Numbered from the stretch's first letter, positions 47,470-57,018 are shown. The stretch: DNA of 64,000 nucleotides from Ectopseudomonas mendocina (GCF_007049795.1 NZ_SCFY01000015.1:1-64000), one strand, 5' to 3'. Program-made: numbers and translations. Notes: generated by a model from the letters alone, not told the origin.

Positions 47470-47559
47470 GTGCATCGACAGGTTCGGCGTCGCCCGACGC
47501 CGAACCTGCAGTTGAGCGCCTCGCCGCTCGATCCTGTCCCAACGCAAGAGACCACTGCT

Positions 47560-48003
47560 ATGTACGTTCGCCTGTTCGCTGCGATCTGGCTGCTGTTGTG
47601 CGCCTTTCTCGCAGTCATCGCCTGGGGTTTCCAGGCCCCCTTCGCCTACGACCCTGTCGGCCCGAGGGCCTATCCGCTGCTACTGCTGGCATTGATGGCT
47701 GCTGGTGCCGCCTGGCTGATCTTCAAGCCGGGTCCGCAGACCGAGGCGCTCAGCCGCCAGGCGCTGCAGCGTGCAGGCCTTTGCATCCTGACCCTGTTGG
47801 CCTATGCCCTGCTCTTCGAACCCCTGGGCTTCGTCCTCAGCACCGCACTGGCAACCTTCGTTCTGGGCCTGCTGTTCACGGGTCGTGTGCTGCCGTGCCT
47901 GATTAGTGGCGCCCTGATGGGTGTGCTGCTGTATGCATTGTTCGATTATGCGCTAGACGTTCCGCTGCCACTGGGCGTGTTCGAAGCGTTGGTGGAGAGC
48001 TGA
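47560..48003 (+). CDS. tctB: Tricarboxylate transporter small subunit TctB
   Basis: The 147-residue protein has four membrane helices and the DUF1468/TctB layout. It is the small inner-membrane subunit of the TctABC secondary transporter. It lies 90 bases after tctC and ends two bases before the tctA start, so it is translated with tctA. Confidence 0.9.
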   Translation: MYVRLFAAIWLLLCAFLAVIAWGFQAPFAYDPVGPRAYPLLLLALMAAGAAWLIFKPGPQTEALSRQALQRAGLCILTLLAYALLFEPLGFVLSTALATFVLGLLFTGRVLPCLISGALMGVLLYALFDYALDVPLPLGVFEALVES

Positions 48004-48004
48004 G

Positions 48005-49525
48005 ATGGAAACATTACATTTTCTGATGCAGGGCTTTGACGTCGCCACCCGGCCGACCAACCTGCTGGTTGCCCTGTTCGGTGCCTTCGTTGGCACCATC
48101 GTCGGTCTGCTGCCGGGCCTGGGCCCGATCAACGGTGTCGCCCTGCTGCTGCCCTTGGCCTTCGCCCTTGGCCTGCCGCCGGAAACCGCACTGATTCTGC
48201 TCGCCGCCGTCTATCTGGGCTGCGAGTATGGCGGTCGTATTTCCGCCATTCTGCTCAACGTACCCGGCGATGCCGCCGCGGTGATGACCACCCTCGACGG
48301 CTACCCGCTGGCACGTCAGGGCAAGGCCGGCATCGCCCTGTCGCTGTCGGCAGTGAGCTCCTTCACCGGCAGCATGATCGCCACCTGCGGTGTGGTGCTG
48401 TTCGCGCCAATTCTGGCGAAGTGGGCAGTGGCCTTCGGTCCCGCCGAGTACTTCGTGCTGATGATCTTCGCGATTGCCTGCCTCGGCGGCATGGTCGGCG
48501 ACAAGCCGGTCAAGACCTTGCTCTCGGCCCTGATCGGCCTGGCACTGGCCACAGTCGGGGTGGACTCCACCACAGGGGTATACCGCTTCACCTTCGACAG
48601 CGTCAGCCTGTCCGACGGCATCCAGTTCGTCATCGTGGTGATCGGTTTCTTCAGTGTCAGCGAAATTCTGCTGATGCTGGAAAACACCCACAACGGTCAG
48701 AAGGCCGTGAAGGCAAGCGGCCGCGTGCTGTTCAACTTCAAGGAATACTGCTTCACCTTCTGGACCATGATTCGCAGCTCGGTCGCCGGCTTCGTCATTG
48801 GCGTACTGCCGGGCGCCGGTGCGACCATCGCCAGCGCCATGACCTACATGACCGAAAAGCGTCTGGCGGGTGACAAGGGCAAGTTCGGTGAGGGCGACCT
48901 GCGCGGCCTGGCCGCTCCCGAGTCAGCCAACAACGCTTCGGCCTGCGGCTCGCTTATCCCGATGCTGACCCTTGGCGTACCCGGTTCGGGCACCACCGCG
49001 GTGATGATCGGTGCGCTGACTCTGTACAACATCACACCTGGCCCGCTGCTGTTCGAACAGCAGCCCGACGTGGTCTGGGGCCTGATCGCCTCGCTGTTCA
49101 TCGGTAACGTCATCCTGCTGGTGATGAACATTCCGTTGGTCGGCCTGTTCTCACGCATGCTCAGCGTGCCGAACTGGGTGCTGGTACCCGCCATCACCGT
49201 GATCAGCATGGTCGGTGTCTACGCGGTACACAGCACCACCTTCGACCTGGTATTGATGATCGCGCTTGGCGTGTTTGGCTATATCCTGCGCAAGCTGGAT
49301 TTCCCACTCTCGGCCGTGATTCTCGGCTTCGTACTGGGTGAGATGATGGAGGACAACCTGCGTCGCGCGCTGTCCATCTCCGCTGGCGACCTGGGCATCC
49401 TCTGGGGCAGCCCGATCACCCTGGTGCTGTGGGCGCTTGTTGCACTGATGCTGGCCCTACCGGGCATCCGCTGGATGCGTCGCCGCAAGCAGATCAAGGC
49501 TGGGGCTGATGCCACTGCCGCGTGA
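48005..49525 (+). CDS. tctA: Tricarboxylate transporter large subunit TctA
   Basis: The 506-residue permease has about twelve helices and the conserved GLLPGLGPINGVALLLPLAF and internally repeated GVLPGAGATIASAMTYMTEK loops that line the substrate path. It is the main inner-membrane channel subunit of the TctABC system, using the proton or sodium gradient. It overlaps the AbrB-family gene by 17 bases. Confidence 0.95.
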   Translation: METLHFLMQGFDVATRPTNLLVALFGAFVGTIVGLLPGLGPINGVALLLPLAFALGLPPETALILLAAVYLGCEYGGRISAILLNVPGDAAAVMTTLDGYPLARQGKAGIALSLSAVSSFTGSMIATCGVVLFAPILAKWAVAFGPAEYFVLMIFAIACLGGMVGDKPVKTLLSALIGLALATVGVDSTTGVYRFTFDSVSLSDGIQFVIVVIGFFSVSEILLMLENTHNGQKAVKASGRVLFNFKEYCFTFWTMIRSSVAGFVIGVLPGAGATIASAMTYMTEKRLAGDKGKFGEGDLRGLAAPESANNASACGSLIPMLTLGVPGSGTTAVMIGALTLYNITPGPLLFEQQPDVVWGLIASLFIGNVILLVMNIPLVGLFSRMLSVPNWVLVPAITVISMVGVYAVHSTTFDLVLMIALGVFGYILRKLDFPLSAVILGFVLGEMMEDNLRRALSISAGDLGILWGSPITLVLWALVALMLALPGIRWMRRRKQIKAGADATAA

Positions 49526-50531
49526 TCTTTGGGTAACGCCGCTGGCCGGAGTGGTCGGCGGTTACCTGGCCAGCCTCGCCGGCTGGCCTTTGCCGTGGAT
49601 GGTCGGTTCCCTGCTGGCGGTCATCGCCGTGCGCTGTCTGGCCGACCGCCCCTTCAGTGAACTGCCCGGCGGGCGCAAGGCCGGCCAGTGGCTGGTGGCC
49701 AGCGGCATCGGCCTGCATTTCACCAGCGACGTGCTGGAACAGGTGCTCAGCCACTTGCCCGTCATCGTCATGGGCGCTTTCGGCACGCTTCTGCTCAGCC
49801 TGATCGGCATCGCCATCCTGCGCCGTGCCGGCGTAGACCGCGCTACCGCCTTCTTCGCCAGCATGCCTGGCGGCGCCAGCGAGATGGTCAATCTGGCCCT
49901 GCGTCACGACGCGCAACCCGCACGTGTCGCTGCGGCGCATAGTCTGCGCCTGCTGCTGGTGGTGCTGCTGATTCCGGCGTTGTTCACCTGGGGCCTGCCC
50001 GACGTCAGCGCGCCACCTCGCGCACCGGTGGACTGGACCTGGCTGATTGGTCTGCTCGCCGCAGGCGCTGTGCTGGCAGTGCTCTGGGGACGCCTGAAAC
50101 AACCCAACCCCTGGATGCTTGGCCCGTTGACTGCCTGCGCCGTTGCCAGCGCCAGTTTCGATCTGCACCTGGGCCTGCCGCAAGGCCTCGGCCAGCTCGG
50201 CCAATGGCTGATTGGTTGCGCCCTGGGCTGTCACTTCGACCGCGCCTTCTTTCGCAGTGCGCCGGGTTTTCTCGCCCGCGTGCTGGCCTTCACCCTGCTG
50301 GCGATGCTCGCCGCTGCCGCACTCGGCGAAGCCCTTGGCTGGCTGGCCGGCGAAGACCATCTGTCGTTGATGCTGGGCATGATGCCGGGCGGCATCACCG
50401 AGCTGTGTCTGACCGCCGAAGCCTTGCAGCTATCGGTAGCGCTGGTCACTGCCCTGCAGGTGCTACGGCTGTTTCTGGTGATGTTCCTCGCCGAACCCTT
50501 ATTCAAACTCTGGAACAGGAACCACGCGTAG
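49509..50531 (+). CDS. AbrB-family membrane protein linked to tctCBA
   Basis: The 340-residue protein has about ten membrane helices arranged as two AbrB-duplication halves, each with a GG-rich loop (MPGGASEMVNLALRHDA; MPGGITELCLTAEALQ). The family is annotated as AbrB or ammonia monooxygenase-like and is of unknown function; it is not the DNA-binding AbrB. The start overlaps tctA by 17 bases, so it is co-translated and may assist uptake. Similar genes follow tctA in other pseudomonads. Confidence 0.85.
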   Translation: MPLPRDLWVTPLAGVVGGYLASLAGWPLPWMVGSLLAVIAVRCLADRPFSELPGGRKAGQWLVASGIGLHFTSDVLEQVLSHLPVIVMGAFGTLLLSLIGIAILRRAGVDRATAFFASMPGGASEMVNLALRHDAQPARVAAAHSLRLLLVVLLIPALFTWGLPDVSAPPRAPVDWTWLIGLLAAGAVLAVLWGRLKQPNPWMLGPLTACAVASASFDLHLGLPQGLGQLGQWLIGCALGCHFDRAFFRSAPGFLARVLAFTLLAMLAAAALGEALGWLAGEDHLSLMLGMMPGGITELCLTAEALQLSVALVTALQVLRLFLVMFLAEPLFKLWNRNHA

Positions 50532-50712
50532 GGCAGATCGGAACGCCGACCGCTCGGAGCGCCAGCGAACAATCCGCCGCTTGGGCTGCGAGCTTGCACC
50601 CCCTGCGGCGTACTGCTTCGCGAGTACGCCCTACGCTACTGTGGAAGACGCTTTCGGCTCTGGCATCCTGCTTCGCTCTGCCTCCTGCATCCATGCAGTC
50701 GTAGCGGCGAAA

Positions 50713-50737
50713 AGCTCGCGGCTGAAGCCCCTCCTAC
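50713..50737. repeat. Single REP-like unit
   Basis: AGCTCGCGGCTGAAGCCCC, followed by TCCTAC, matches the right-hand unit of the pairs at 14207-14231 and 26909-26931. The facing copy is absent or degraded. The region 50532-50712 before it shows only degenerate palindromic debris. Confidence 0.6.
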
Positions 50738-50746
50738 GAGCGGAAG

Positions 50747-51628
50747 CTACCACTGCAGCTGCAACTCGCTCTCGAACTCACGCACTTGACCACTGACCGG
50801 ATCGACGAAGCGCAAGCCGCGCGCCAGCAGCTTGAGCGGCTTGCCGTAGTCATCCGGCTGATTACGCGACTCCAGCAACTGTGGATAGAAATCGTCGCCG
50901 ACGATGGGCGCACCGAGCCCGGCCAGATGCACGCGCAGTTGATGCTTACGCCCGGTTACCGGCGACAAGCCGTAACGCCACAGTTCGCCGCGTCGTTCCA
51001 GCACCTCGATTCGGGTTTCGCTGTTGGCATCGCCAGCGACCTCCTGCATGCGAAAGAACGGCTCACCATCGACCATGCGTGAACGGTGCAGGTAGGGGAA
51101 CTGCAGCTGCGGCAATGCAGGGGCGATGGCCTCGTAACACTTCTCCACCGCGCGCTGGCGAAACAGTGCCTGATACTGGCCGCGACTGGCCGGGTTGACC
51201 GAGAACAGCACCAGGCCGGCCGTCAGCCGGTCGATGCGGTGGATCGGCACCAGGTCGGGATTGCCGGTGCGCTTGATCAGGCGTGCCAGCAGGGTCTGCT
51301 CGACGTACTCACCAGCCGGCATCACCGGCAGAAAATGCGGTTTGTCGGCGACGAGCAGGTGCTCGTCCTGCCACAGCACCTGCTCGTCGAAGGGAATCGG
51401 CGTCTCGTTCGGCACCTCACGGAAATAGCGCACCTTGAGCCCGACGCGATAAGGGTGCGTGGCATCGATAGGCGCACCGGCCGCATCCAGCACCCGACCG
51501 CGCGCCATACGTTGCAGCCAGGTGGCGCGGTCGATGGCGGGAAAGTGATCGCACAGGCAATCGAGCACCGTCGCCCAGCGGCCCTGGGGCAAATGAAGCG
51601 TGCTGGGACGCATGGCGGGGTTGGGCAT
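50747..51628 (-). CDS. RluA family pseudouridine synthase
   Basis: The 293-residue protein has the RluA catalytic motif HRIDRLTAGLVLFS, with the Asp nucleophile, and the later GRKHQLRVHLAGLG. An S4-like N-terminal segment (LCDHFPAIDRATWLQRMARGRV) is present. It isomerises uridine in rRNA or tRNA; the target is not clear, and it is not a canonical RluC or RluD by length. ATG 51628 is preferred; ATG 51613, five codons later, is possible. Confidence 0.9.
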   Translation of the reverse strand: MPNPAMRPSTLHLPQGRWATVLDCLCDHFPAIDRATWLQRMARGRVLDAAGAPIDATHPYRVGLKVRYFREVPNETPIPFDEQVLWQDEHLLVADKPHFLPVMPAGEYVEQTLLARLIKRTGNPDLVPIHRIDRLTAGLVLFSVNPASRGQYQALFRQRAVEKCYEAIAPALPQLQFPYLHRSRMVDGEPFFRMQEVAGDANSETRIEVLERRGELWRYGLSPVTGRKHQLRVHLAGLGAPIVGDDFYPQLLESRNQPDDYGKPLKLLARGLRFVDPVSGQVREFESELQLQW

Positions 51629-51767
51629 TGCAGAAGCTGCTCGACGGTTTATGAAGGGGCGAATTAGGCCGTACTCGTGCGGCTCAGTCAAAGCCGGGGC
51701 ATGCCGCAACAGCAGCCGAACAATGAAAGCCTGCGTGGTATGCCCCCTCATCCGGCGCTTAGCGCCA

Positions 51768-51788
51768 CCTTCTCCCAGAGGGAGAAGG
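51768..51788. repeat. Short GGGAGAAGG palindrome
   Basis: CCTTCTCCC and GGGAGAAGG form a perfect 9-bp stem with an AGA loop, upstream of the COG3650 gene. The type is a common intergenic repeat in Pseudomonas and related genomes. Confidence 0.55.
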
Positions 51789-51883
51789 ACAGCAGGGAGG
51801 AAGTCGCTGCGCGACTTTCATGCTAACGGCTTGAGCCAGGGTCGCGCTGTGGCTATGGTGGCCGCTCGTATCTGGAGAGACTC

Positions 51884-52555
51884 ATGTCCATCACCCGCTC
51901 CCTGCTTACCAGCGTCGCCCTTCTCCCGCTCCTGGCCGCCTGCCAGGTCTACACCGGCAAGCCGGAAGGCCCACCGCCAGCGACTCGCTTGCAAGGTCAA
52001 GTCCAGGTCGAAAATGGTCAGCTGGTGTTCACTCCCTGCCAGGAACAGCGTCGCTTCGTGCTGGTCGATGGCGACACCACCGGTATCGAGCGCGAAGTCA
52101 TGCAACTTGGCAGTGATAGCCAGGCCAGCCTGTTCGCCGATCTGGCCGGGCGCCTGGGCGGCAGCCAGGGCAAGGGCAGCGATGGTCGCTTCGAGGTCAG
52201 CCAGATCTATCGCCTGCAAGGTGAAGGACACGGCTGCGACGACCTCAACTTCAAGCGCCTGACGCTGCGCGCCAGCGGCAACGAGCCGTTCTGGCAAGTG
52301 GAAGTCGGTAGCAAGGGTCTGGTACTGAACCGCCCTGACCAAGAGCCGTTGGCCCTGCCTTATCTGGAGGAACAGCTGCCGGACGGTCGCCTGAGTTTCA
52401 GCAGCGAAGCCAACGGTCAGCGTCTGGATCTGTGGGTTGCACCGCAGCGCTGCGTCGACGGCATGAGCGGCGCGGTCAACCACCTCAGCGCCGAACTGCG
52501 CCTCGACGGCCAGGTGCTGCGTGGCTGCGCGCACTTCGGCGCCATGCGTAACTGA
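51884..52555 (+). CDS. COG3650-type lipoprotein
   Basis: The 223-residue exported protein has a lipobox LAAC with acylated Cys 20, then two halves; the second (ASGNEPFWQVEVGSKGLVL ... RCVDGMSGAVNHLSAEL) is the conserved COG3650 domain seen with META-type proteins. The function is unknown; an outer-membrane, periplasm-facing lipoprotein is likely. GAGAGA precedes the ATG. Confidence 0.82.
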   Translation: MSITRSLLTSVALLPLLAACQVYTGKPEGPPPATRLQGQVQVENGQLVFTPCQEQRRFVLVDGDTTGIEREVMQLGSDSQASLFADLAGRLGGSQGKGSDGRFEVSQIYRLQGEGHGCDDLNFKRLTLRASGNEPFWQVEVGSKGLVLNRPDQEPLALPYLEEQLPDGRLSFSSEANGQRLDLWVAPQRCVDGMSGAVNHLSAELRLDGQVLRGCAHFGAMRN

Positions 52556-52614
52556 GCCGCGCCAATGCCGGTGGCCTCGCCACGCGTCACCGGCATGGAT
52601 CGCTCAACGGGGTG

Positions 52615-52725
52615 CTAGCCCAAACTCCCGGCAGAACGCCGCGCGTAATCTTCCCGCTCGAAGGCCTCGACCACAAAGTCGATGAAGCTGCGTGTCTTGC
52701 CCGGCAGCAACTGACGGCTGGGCTT
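52615..52725 (-). pseudogene. C-terminal remnant of a LysR regulator gene
   Basis: The minus strand encodes RQLLPGKTRSFIDFVVEAFE, then a few residues and a stop, the characteristic end of LysR proteins of the DHA1-linked type. Nothing upstream in frame continues the binding domain. The adjoining plus-strand frame (ending GGRLTQFPGGPLPSLELVQF and a few residues, stop at about 52841) may be the tail of a second lost gene. Together they look like a deleted regulator that once stood opposite the MFS gene. Confidence 0.55.
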
Positions 52726-52839
52726 CGCCGCTATCGACCTTGGCGAGCTGGCCGAAGGTGGGCGCCTGACGCAATTCCCCGGAGGGCCGTTGCCCTCGCT
52801 CGAACTGGTGCAGTTCGGCGGAGCTAGCGGGAGACGAAA

Positions 52840-54048
52840 ATGAAGGATTCCGTAATGCTCCATACCGATTCATCTACTGACACCCGATCCATGTCTGCTG
52901 CGTGGTGGGCCGTCATCTCTCTTGCCCTTGGCGCCTTCGGCCTGGTCACGGCGGAATTCCTGCCGATCAGCCTGCTGACACCGATGGCCGCGGACCTGGG
53001 CGTATCCAACGGCGCGGTGGGCCAGGCCATCACCGCCACCGCTGTGGTCGCCGCATTCGCCGGACCACTGGTGGTGCTGTTCCTGGGCCGCCTGGATCGA
53101 CAAAAGATCGTCTGGGGGTTGATGGCCATGCTGGTGTTCTCCTGCATCCTTTCGGCCTATGCCTCGAATATCACGGTGCTGTTGGTCGCGCGTGGGCTGC
53201 TGGGCTTCGCCCTCGGCAGTTTCTGGGCCATGATGGCAGCGCTTGCCCTGCGCCTAGTGCCCCCGGACAAGGTGCCGCGGGCCATTTCGATCATCATGAT
53301 GGGCATCTCGCTCGCCACCATCTTCGCTGCCCCGCTGGGTGCCTACCTGGGAGAACTGTGGGGCTGGCAGGCAACCTTCCTCGCGGCGTCCGGTATTGGC
53401 GTGGTGGCGCTGGCAATCCAGATGCTGACCCTGCCCAAACTGCCGGCCGCGGCAGCGCCGGGCCTGGCGTCCTTCAAGGCAGCGCTGACGCGGAGTGCGG
53501 TCGTCGTCGGCATCGGCACCGGGCTGCTGGTCATTTCCGGGCACTTCGCCGCGCTGACCTTCATCCGCCCCTTCCTCGAGGAGGTTCCCCGCCTGGATGT
53601 CGCGACCGTCTCGCTTGCCTTGCTGGCCTTCGGTGTCAGCGGCTTTTTCGGCAACCTTGCCGGCGGCGCCGTCGCCGCGCGCAGTCCGGCCTGGGCTGTC
53701 AGCAGTTGCTCGTTACTGATCGCTGCCGTTGCACTCACGCTGATCCTTTTCGGCACACAGGCCAACATTGCCTTCCTCGCGATTGCGCTATGGGGTTTCG
53801 CCTTCGGCGCCTTCCCGGTATCGATCTCGATCTGGAACGCGCGCGCCGCCGCCGATCACGCGGAAAGCGCTGGCGCCCTGCTGTCCTCGACCTTCCAGGT
53901 CGCCATTGCCGCAGGTGCGGTTCTAGGAGGGCTGATCATCGACAGCCTCGACTCGCAAGCCGTGATCGTCTATGCCGCGGCAGCAGCCTTAGCGGGCGCT
54001 GCCCTGATGTTCATCCGGGGGCGCGCGATCGAACGCCAGCGTAGCTGA
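52840..54048 (+). CDS. MFS transporter, DHA1 family
   Basis: The 402-residue inner-membrane protein has about twelve helices and an N-terminus typical of AraJ-like exporters (GLVTAEFLPISLLTPMAADLG), similar in type to the transporter at 601-1767 but not close in sequence. GGGAG precedes the ATG. The remains of a LysR gene upstream suggest it has lost its regulator and may be expressed constitutively or silent. Substrate unknown. Confidence 0.87.
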   Translation: MKDSVMLHTDSSTDTRSMSAAWWAVISLALGAFGLVTAEFLPISLLTPMAADLGVSNGAVGQAITATAVVAAFAGPLVVLFLGRLDRQKIVWGLMAMLVFSCILSAYASNITVLLVARGLLGFALGSFWAMMAALALRLVPPDKVPRAISIIMMGISLATIFAAPLGAYLGELWGWQATFLAASGIGVVALAIQMLTLPKLPAAAAPGLASFKAALTRSAVVVGIGTGLLVISGHFAALTFIRPFLEEVPRLDVATVSLALLAFGVSGFFGNLAGGAVAARSPAWAVSSCSLLIAAVALTLILFGTQANIAFLAIALWGFAFGAFPVSISIWNARAAADHAESAGALLSSTFQVAIAAGAVLGGLIIDSLDSQAVIVYAAAAALAGAALMFIRGRAIERQRS

Positions 54049-54213
54049 ACCCGGACTTGCGCAGCGTTGAAGACATCGTTCACCTACGCTCAACGGAGCA
54101 AAGCCGTCAGTCGTTCGAGATTGCCGGCCTCCTCCATCTGGGCAGCGAATCCCGTACAATCGCGCCCCTTCTTCACCTTGCCGGATCACCACCGGCCAAC
54201 CAGGACACCGCCC

Positions 54214-55827
54214 ATGCTTCGCCTGACCGAACTGAAACTGCCCCTCGACCATGCCGATGATGCCCTGCGCCCGGCTATCGTCCAGCGCCTGGGCATCGCC
54301 GACAATGACCTGCTGACCTTCAGCGTGTTCAAGCGCAGCTACGATGCGCGCAAGAAGTACGGCGACATGCCGTTCATCTACACCATCGACTGCGAGGTGA
54401 AAGACGAAGCCGCCCTGCTCGCTCGCCTGAGTGATGACAAGCATGTCGGCCCGGCACCGGACATCGCCTACAAACCAGTGGGCAAAGCTGAAACGCCGCT
54501 GGACGAACGCCCGATCGTGGTCGGTTTCGGCCCCTGCGGCATATTCGCCGCGCTGATCCTGGCCCAGGCCGGCCTGCGCCCCATCGTGCTCGAGCGCGGC
54601 AAGGAAGTACGCCAACGCACCAAGGACACCTGGGGCCTGTGGCGCAAGAACCAGCTCAACCCGGAATCCAACGTGCAGTTCGGCGAAGGCGGCGCAGGCA
54701 CCTTCTCCGACGGCAAGCTGTACAGCCAGATCAAGGACCCGCATCACCACGGGCGCAAGGTGCTGCAGGAGTTCGTCAAGGCTGGCGCGCCGGACGAGAT
54801 CCTTTACGTCAGCAAGCCGCATATCGGCACCTTCCGCCTGACTGGCGTAGTCGCCACCATGCGTGAAGAGATCAAGGCTCTCGGCGGCGAAGTGCGTTTC
54901 CAGGAGCGTGTCAGCGACCTGCTCATCGAAGACGATCAGCTCACCGGCGTAGTGCTGGAAAGTGGCGAGCAGATCCTCAGCCGCCATGTGGTGCTCGCCC
55001 TCGGCCACAGCTCGCGCGACACCTTCCGCATGCTCCATGCCCGCGGCGTGTACCTGGAAGCCAAGCCCTTCTCGGTCGGCTTCCGCATCGAACACCCACA
55101 GTCGCTGATCGACCGCGCCCGCCTGGGCAAATACGCAGGCCACCCGAAACTCGGCGCTGCCGATTACAAGCTGGTGCACCACGCCAGCAACGGTCGCTCG
55201 GTCTACAGCTTCTGCATGTGCCCGGGCGGTACTGTGGTCGCCGCCACCTCCGAGCCGGAGCGCGTGGTCACCAACGGCATGAGCCAGTACTCGCGCAACG
55301 AGCGCAACGCCAACGCCGGCATCGTCGTCGGCATCACCCCCGAGCAGGACTACCCGGGCGGCCCGCTGGCAGGCGTGGAACTGCAGGAGCGCCTGGAGTC
55401 GCACGCCTATGTGCTAGGCGGTCGCAACTACGAGGCGCCCGGGCAACTGGTCGGCGACTTCATCGCTGGCAGGCCGTCGAGTGCGCTGGGTGAAGTACAA
55501 CCCTCCTACAAGCCTGGCGTAAAGCTGGGCGACCTGGCTCCGTCGCTGCCGGATTTCGCCATCGAGGCCATCCGCGAGGCGCTACCGGCCTTCGGCAAGC
55601 AGATCAAGGGTTTCGACCTGGCCGACGCGGTACTCACCGGCATCGAAACGCGCACTTCATCGCCGGTGCGCATCACCCGTGGCGATGATCTGCAGAGTCT
55701 GAATCTCAAGGGCCTGTATCCGGCCGGGGAAGGCGCCGGCTACGCTGGTGGCATCCTCTCTGCTGGCGTCGACGGCATTCGTGTGGCCGAAGCAGTGGCC
55801 AAGGATATGCTTGGGTTGAATAGCTAA
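54214..55827 (+). CDS. FAD-dependent oxidoreductase-like protein (COG2509 type)
   Basis: The 537-residue protein has a short N-terminal domain (about 1-95) and then a Rossmann FAD motif GFGPCG at 104-109 with ILAQAGLRPIVLERG. A middle FGEGGAGTFSDGKLYS and the C-terminal GLYPAGEGAGYAGGILSAG close the FAD site. It is a conserved, uncharacterised flavoprotein that is often annotated as a dehydrogenase. No ribosome-binding site is clear; ATG 54214 gives the family's start MLRLTELKL. Confidence 0.85.
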   Translation: MLRLTELKLPLDHADDALRPAIVQRLGIADNDLLTFSVFKRSYDARKKYGDMPFIYTIDCEVKDEAALLARLSDDKHVGPAPDIAYKPVGKAETPLDERPIVVGFGPCGIFAALILAQAGLRPIVLERGKEVRQRTKDTWGLWRKNQLNPESNVQFGEGGAGTFSDGKLYSQIKDPHHHGRKVLQEFVKAGAPDEILYVSKPHIGTFRLTGVVATMREEIKALGGEVRFQERVSDLLIEDDQLTGVVLESGEQILSRHVVLALGHSSRDTFRMLHARGVYLEAKPFSVGFRIEHPQSLIDRARLGKYAGHPKLGAADYKLVHHASNGRSVYSFCMCPGGTVVAATSEPERVVTNGMSQYSRNERNANAGIVVGITPEQDYPGGPLAGVELQERLESHAYVLGGRNYEAPGQLVGDFIAGRPSSALGEVQPSYKPGVKLGDLAPSLPDFAIEAIREALPAFGKQIKGFDLADAVLTGIETRTSSPVRITRGDDLQSLNLKGLYPAGEGAGYAGGILSAGVDGIRVAEAVAKDMLGLNS

Positions 55828-55854
55828 GCCCTATTCGGATCACGCACCCCACAG

Positions 55855-56011
55855 GGTGGGTTAGCGGCGCCAAGCCTGAGAATGTCCGATCAGCGCCATC
55901 GCAGTGCGCCGCGTAACCCACCAGGCGATGGTCGTGCGTTGCGCCAATGGTGGGTTACGGCGCAACGGACCGTGCGGGCTCATCAGGATAGGTGACAGGC
56001 ACCTAACCCAC
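55855..56011. repeat. Cluster of alternating GGTGGGTTA repeats
   Basis: Four copies of a 9-base unit occur in 157 bases with alternating orientation: GGTGGGTTA at 55855-55863 and 55949-55957, its complement TAACCCACC at 55914-55922, and CTAACCCAC at 56003-56011. Each pair can form a large stem, with GGCGC/GCGCC arms inside. It lies between two convergent genes and is probably a dispersed palindromic element. Confidence 0.6.
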
Positions 56012-56051
56012 GGATATCGGTCAGTCTCGATAGCGCGCAGCCGTAGAAGCG

Positions 56052-56567
56052 TCAAAGGCCCTCGCGGCGCAGGCAGCACAGCGTCGAACGCCGCGAACCA
56101 TTCGGACGACGCGCCGGGTCGGCATAGGTCAGCAGCTCACTGAAGCCGGCCTTGCGCATCATCCCTGCCGATGCGGCATTCTCTTCGTGGCGATCGATAT
56201 AGACGTCGCACACGTCCCGACGCCATAAGTCCTGCACCGCCTCCGTGAGCAGATGAGCACCAAGTCCGCGACCCGCGCAGTCACGATGCACCACCGCCTC
56301 GCAGATATAGCCATGCACCTGCCCGGCACGCGCGGCAGGTTGATGATCCGCGAAATCCTGCGTCAGGCGATAGCTGACGAACCCCAGTAGTAACCCTTGC
56401 TCCTCGACCAATACCGCCAGCGTCGCGTTCGTCGCAATACCCTGCAGGTGCTGGCGAACCTCGACCTCGGGCAGATGATTCCAGGGGTTGGGCCCGTGCT
56501 CGAGAATCAGCGCGCAGAGCGCTTCGATATCCTCGGCGATGGCCTGACGAATGATCAGCTCGCTCAT
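56052..56567 (-). CDS. GNAT family N-acetyltransferase
   Basis: The 171-residue acetyltransferase has the CoA-binding motif CAGRGLGAHLLTEAV (motif A) after the YICEAVVHRDC strand. The N-terminal half has LAVLVEEQGLLLGFVSYRL. Substrate is unknown. It stands alone between a repeat cluster and the antiporter operon. Confidence 0.88.
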   Translation of the reverse strand: MSELIIRQAIAEDIEALCALILEHGPNPWNHLPEVEVRQHLQGIATNATLAVLVEEQGLLLGFVSYRLTQDFADHQPAARAGQVHGYICEAVVHRDCAGRGLGAHLLTEAVQDLWRRDVCDVYIDRHEENAASAGMMRKAGFSELLTYADPARRPNGSRRSTLCCLRREGL

Positions 56568-56666
56568 GCTCCCAACTCCCCCTGAACTTGATTTCAGGGC
56601 GCAGTCTAGGCCGGGGAATTGCCTGGCGACAGTGACAGCCAGGCACGAGAAATACCTGACAGTGAA

Positions 56667-57005
56667 TCAGTGATCATCGTCCCACGGCTGGCCGCGGGTC
56701 TTCTCGGTCAGCTCGACCTTCTGCTGCATCGCCGCCTTGGACAGGATGTGCGCACTGACCGGCGCGGTGAGGAACAGGAACAACGTGATCAGCAGCTCAT
56801 GCAGACTGAGACTGCCGGTGTGATGAGCGAAGAACAGCATCGAAGCGATCAGCGTAGCGCCGACCCCCAGCGTCGTGGCCTTGGTCGGACCATGCAGACG
56901 GGTAAAGAAGTCCGGCAAGCGATACAACCCGATGGCACCGACCAGGGCGAACAGGCTGCCCAGGATCAGGCAAGCGCAAATCAACAGTTCCAGCCAGAAC
57001 GGCAT
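56667..57005 (-). CDS. shaG: Na+/H+ antiporter subunit G (MnhG/ShaG)
   Basis: The 112-residue protein has three membrane helices and the MnhG signature GAIGLYRLPDFFTRLHGPTKATTLGVG. It is the last gene of the Sha/Mnh operon, whose products form a CPA3 complex exchanging Na+ or K+ for H+. ATG 57005 has GGGGGG at seven bases; ATG 57011 lies too close to it. Confidence 0.93.
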   Translation of the reverse strand: MPFWLELLICACLILGSLFALVGAIGLYRLPDFFTRLHGPTKATTLGVGATLIASMLFFAHHTGSLSLHELLITLFLFLTAPVSAHILSKAAMQQKVELTEKTRGQPWDDDH

Positions 57006-57018
57006 GGTCATTCCCCCC

